A DNA stretch of 60,751 bases, from contig CAZWOL010000009.1 of NCBI GenBank assembly GCA_964635325.1, forward strand, positions 1-60,751. Reading direction: 5' to 3'. The DNA comes from BOG-1112 sp964635325. Lineage in GTDB: Bacteria; Bdellovibrionota_B; Oligoflexia; Oligoflexales; Bog-1112. Under the pieces are notes generated by a model that made no database searches, was not told the origin of the DNA, and saw nothing but the letters and a program-made list of their open reading frames with translations. Each line of letters opens with the position of its first letter. Within the stretch, counting starts at the first letter, position 1. Below are positions 59,175-60,751 of this stretch, piece after piece. The translations under genes were made by a program, and so were the position numbers.

Positions 59175-60623
59175 ATGGCTTTTGAACAAGTACGGGTGCG
59201 AGTGGCCCCTTCCCCGACCGGTGATCCGCATGTTGGATCAGCGTATATGACTTTATTTAATTATGTGTTCGCAAAAAAATACGGTGGCAAACTCATTCTC
59301 CGTATGGAGGACACGGACCAAGTACGTTCCAAAGCATCCAGTGAGCAGCAAATTATGACCTGCCTTCAGTGGCTGGGTTTGCAGTGGGATGAGGGGCCCG
59401 ACTGTGGTGGTGAATACGGTCCTTATCGTCAATCTGAACGTAAGCACATTCACCGTCGCCATGCAGATATGCTTTTGGAAAATGGAACAGCCTATCGCTG
59501 TTTCTGTACAGCAGAACGTATTGATCAGTTGCGTGACGAACAGAAGAAGAGTGGTCTCAAAACAGCTTACGATCGCAAGTGTCGTGATCTTTCTGCTGCT
59601 GAAGTTGAGAAACATTTGTCTGCTGGGCACCCCTTTGTAGTGCGGTTGAAAGTACCTCTCAGTGGGATTAGTTCTTTCACGGATCGCATACGAGGCAATA
59701 TTGAAATTGCTAACGAACTTATCGATGACCAGGTCTTGATCAAGTCAGATGGATTTCCAACCTATCATCTTGCAAATGTGGTCGATGATCATTTGATGAA
59801 GATTTCACATGTCATTCGAGCCGAAGAGTGGATTTCTTCAACACCAAAGCATGTTATTCTTTACCAAGCCTTTGGTTGGGAAGCTCCCGAGTTTATTCAT
59901 ATGCCTCTGCTGCGCAATATGGATCGTTCAAAAATTTCCAAACGGAAAAATCCTATATCTCTGGATTTTTACCGTCGCAAAGGCATTTTGCCAAAAGCGC
60001 TCGTGAATTTTCTTGCAAATATGGGCTGGTCCTATTCAAGCGATCGAGAAATTTTCACTCTCGAAGAGATGATCGAGAAATTCGATATTAAAGATATTGC
60101 CCTTGGAGGCCCGATCTTCGATCTCAAAAAACTCACATGGATGAATCAGCAGTATCTGCAAAAATTATCAGAAGAAGACTTTGTGCAGTATTTGCGTAGC
60201 GAGTTTTTTAGCAAAGAGTATTTGTCTAAAATCTTTCAAGTCTTGTTCGAACGTCTCGAAACCTTCGATCAGTTTGTTGAAAAATCTTCGTACTTTTTTA
60301 GCCCTCCACACCCTGTAACTCTCGAAGAGGTCTGTCCGAAGGGGCGTGACAAGGATCAGATGTTAGTAATGCTTTCCGGTCTCCTTGCTCTGTTGGATGA
60401 GCAGTATGTCTGGGAGATGGTGCACTTGCAAGATACGATGGATCATCATCGTAATAAACTTGGATGGAAAGCTGGGGAATACTTGTTGCCGATTCGCTTG
60501 CTACTTACGGGTCGCAAGGATTCACCACCTTTATCAAAGACGATGGAAATTCTGGGTCGAGAGCTCACACGTCAGCGTATGCGTGACTGGATGCGATTGA
60601 ATTTAGAAGGAAACCAAGACTGA
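59175..60623 (+). CDS. gltX: Glutamyl-tRNA synthetase
   Basis: Class I aminoacyl-tRNA synthetase. VRVAPSPTGDPHVGSAY carries the HIGH-type motif (PHVG). LEDTDQVRSK-like sequence appears as RMEDTDQVRSKASSEQ, and KISKRK is the KMSKS-loop equivalent. CFCTAERIDQLRDEQ is the region that binds zinc in some GluRS. ATG 59175 has GAGGAG seven bases upstream; a start at 59151 would add eight residues. Length (482 aa) is normal. The 128 bases after it hold nothing I can support. Confidence 0.96.
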   Translation: MAFEQVRVRVAPSPTGDPHVGSAYMTLFNYVFAKKYGGKLILRMEDTDQVRSKASSEQQIMTCLQWLGLQWDEGPDCGGEYGPYRQSERKHIHRRHADMLLENGTAYRCFCTAERIDQLRDEQKKSGLKTAYDRKCRDLSAAEVEKHLSAGHPFVVRLKVPLSGISSFTDRIRGNIEIANELIDDQVLIKSDGFPTYHLANVVDDHLMKISHVIRAEEWISSTPKHVILYQAFGWEAPEFIHMPLLRNMDRSKISKRKNPISLDFYRRKGILPKALVNFLANMGWSYSSDREIFTLEEMIEKFDIKDIALGGPIFDLKKLTWMNQQYLQKLSEEDFVQYLRSEFFSKEYLSKIFQVLFERLETFDQFVEKSSYFFSPPHPVTLEEVCPKGRDKDQMLVMLSGLLALLDEQYVWEMVHLQDTMDHHRNKLGWKAGEYLLPIRLLLTGRKDSPPLSKTMEILGRELTRQRMRDWMRLNLEGNQD

Positions 60624-60751
60624 TATTGACCACTTTTCCTTCCTGAGATTTTACTCCCGCAACATTCTTCCGCAGCTGGTATATAAGACAAGGTTTCAAA
60701 TTTTTCGGTTGGCAGCTTTTTCCTGCCCATCCCCTATCTGCAAGTTTATTT

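Noticed and set aside
1..60751. CRISPR arrays, insertion sequences, prophage or integrative elements
   Set aside because: No regularly spaced direct repeats, transposase, integrase or attachment-site duplication was seen. The single tRNA is not flanked by an integrase.

Overview
This window looks like a chromosomal stretch of a flagellated Gram-negative bacterium, most likely from the Bdellovibrionota/Oligoflexia side of the old Deltaproteobacteria. The indications are an HU protein with a lysine-rich N-terminal tail, the flagellar order flgF-G-A-H-I-J-M-N-K-L-csrA-fliW with a FliW/CsrA pair, a FtsY with an N-terminal membrane segment, many TPR proteins and lipoproteins, and outer-membrane barrel-like proteins. 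The assignment is inference from gene content; no 16S gene is present. I see no insertion sequence, prophage, CRISPR array or rRNA.

Layout. 0.1-7 kb: tRNA-Val(GAC), ftsY, a barrel-like protein, HU, a dipeptide/oligopeptide permease pair (dppC, dppB), a ribbon-helix-helix-like protein with a repeat-rich upstream region, a phosphopantetheinyl transferase and oligoribonuclease. 6.9-15 kb: a DsbA-like protein, then the most unusual part. This is a receiver protein, a MotB-like protein with a roughly 430-residue coiled coil, a MotA/TolQ/ExbB-like protein and a cyclic-nucleotide-binding-fold protein on the + strand. A histidine kinase and a degenerate receiver-TPR protein face them on the - strand, followed by a PilZ protein. 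15-25 kb: a NamZ-type (DUF1343) exo-muramidase, a TPR protein, a C-terminal processing protease with a large extension, a glycosyltransferase-TPR fusion, and rpsO-pnp-dut. 25-27 kb: a RibD-C-like reductase and a deoxyhypusine-synthase-like enzyme.

27-36.6 kb is a compact flagellar operon (rod, P- and L-ring, rod-binding protein, anti-sigma FlgM, chaperone FlgN, hook-filament junction FlgK/FlgL). It ends with csrA, which has a good sigma70 promoter and two AGGGA motifs in its short leader, and fliW. 36.7-45.4 kb holds an aminotransferase, rimO, rho, rpmE, prfA-prmC, an AI-2E-family permease and an RsmI-like methylase. 45.7-53.6 kb is an envelope and housekeeping run: uppS, cdsA, rseP, tsaB, pssA, asd, a Thr-rich barrel-like protein, truA. 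53.6-60.6 kb: a TPR lipoprotein, a second lipoprotein, dppD, dppF and murG in overlapping frames, then gltX.

How the parts fit. Most genes are core translation, RNA decay, envelope and motility functions. The candidate for an undescribed system is 8.1-14.9 kb. It combines an ion-driven 5:2-type motor pair (conserved membrane Asp in the MotB-like subunit, three-TM ExbB-like partner) with two-component, cyclic-nucleotide-fold and c-di-GMP (PilZ) signalling modules. It is neither the ordinary flagellar stator nor a complete Zorya set, and its function cannot be read from sequence alone.
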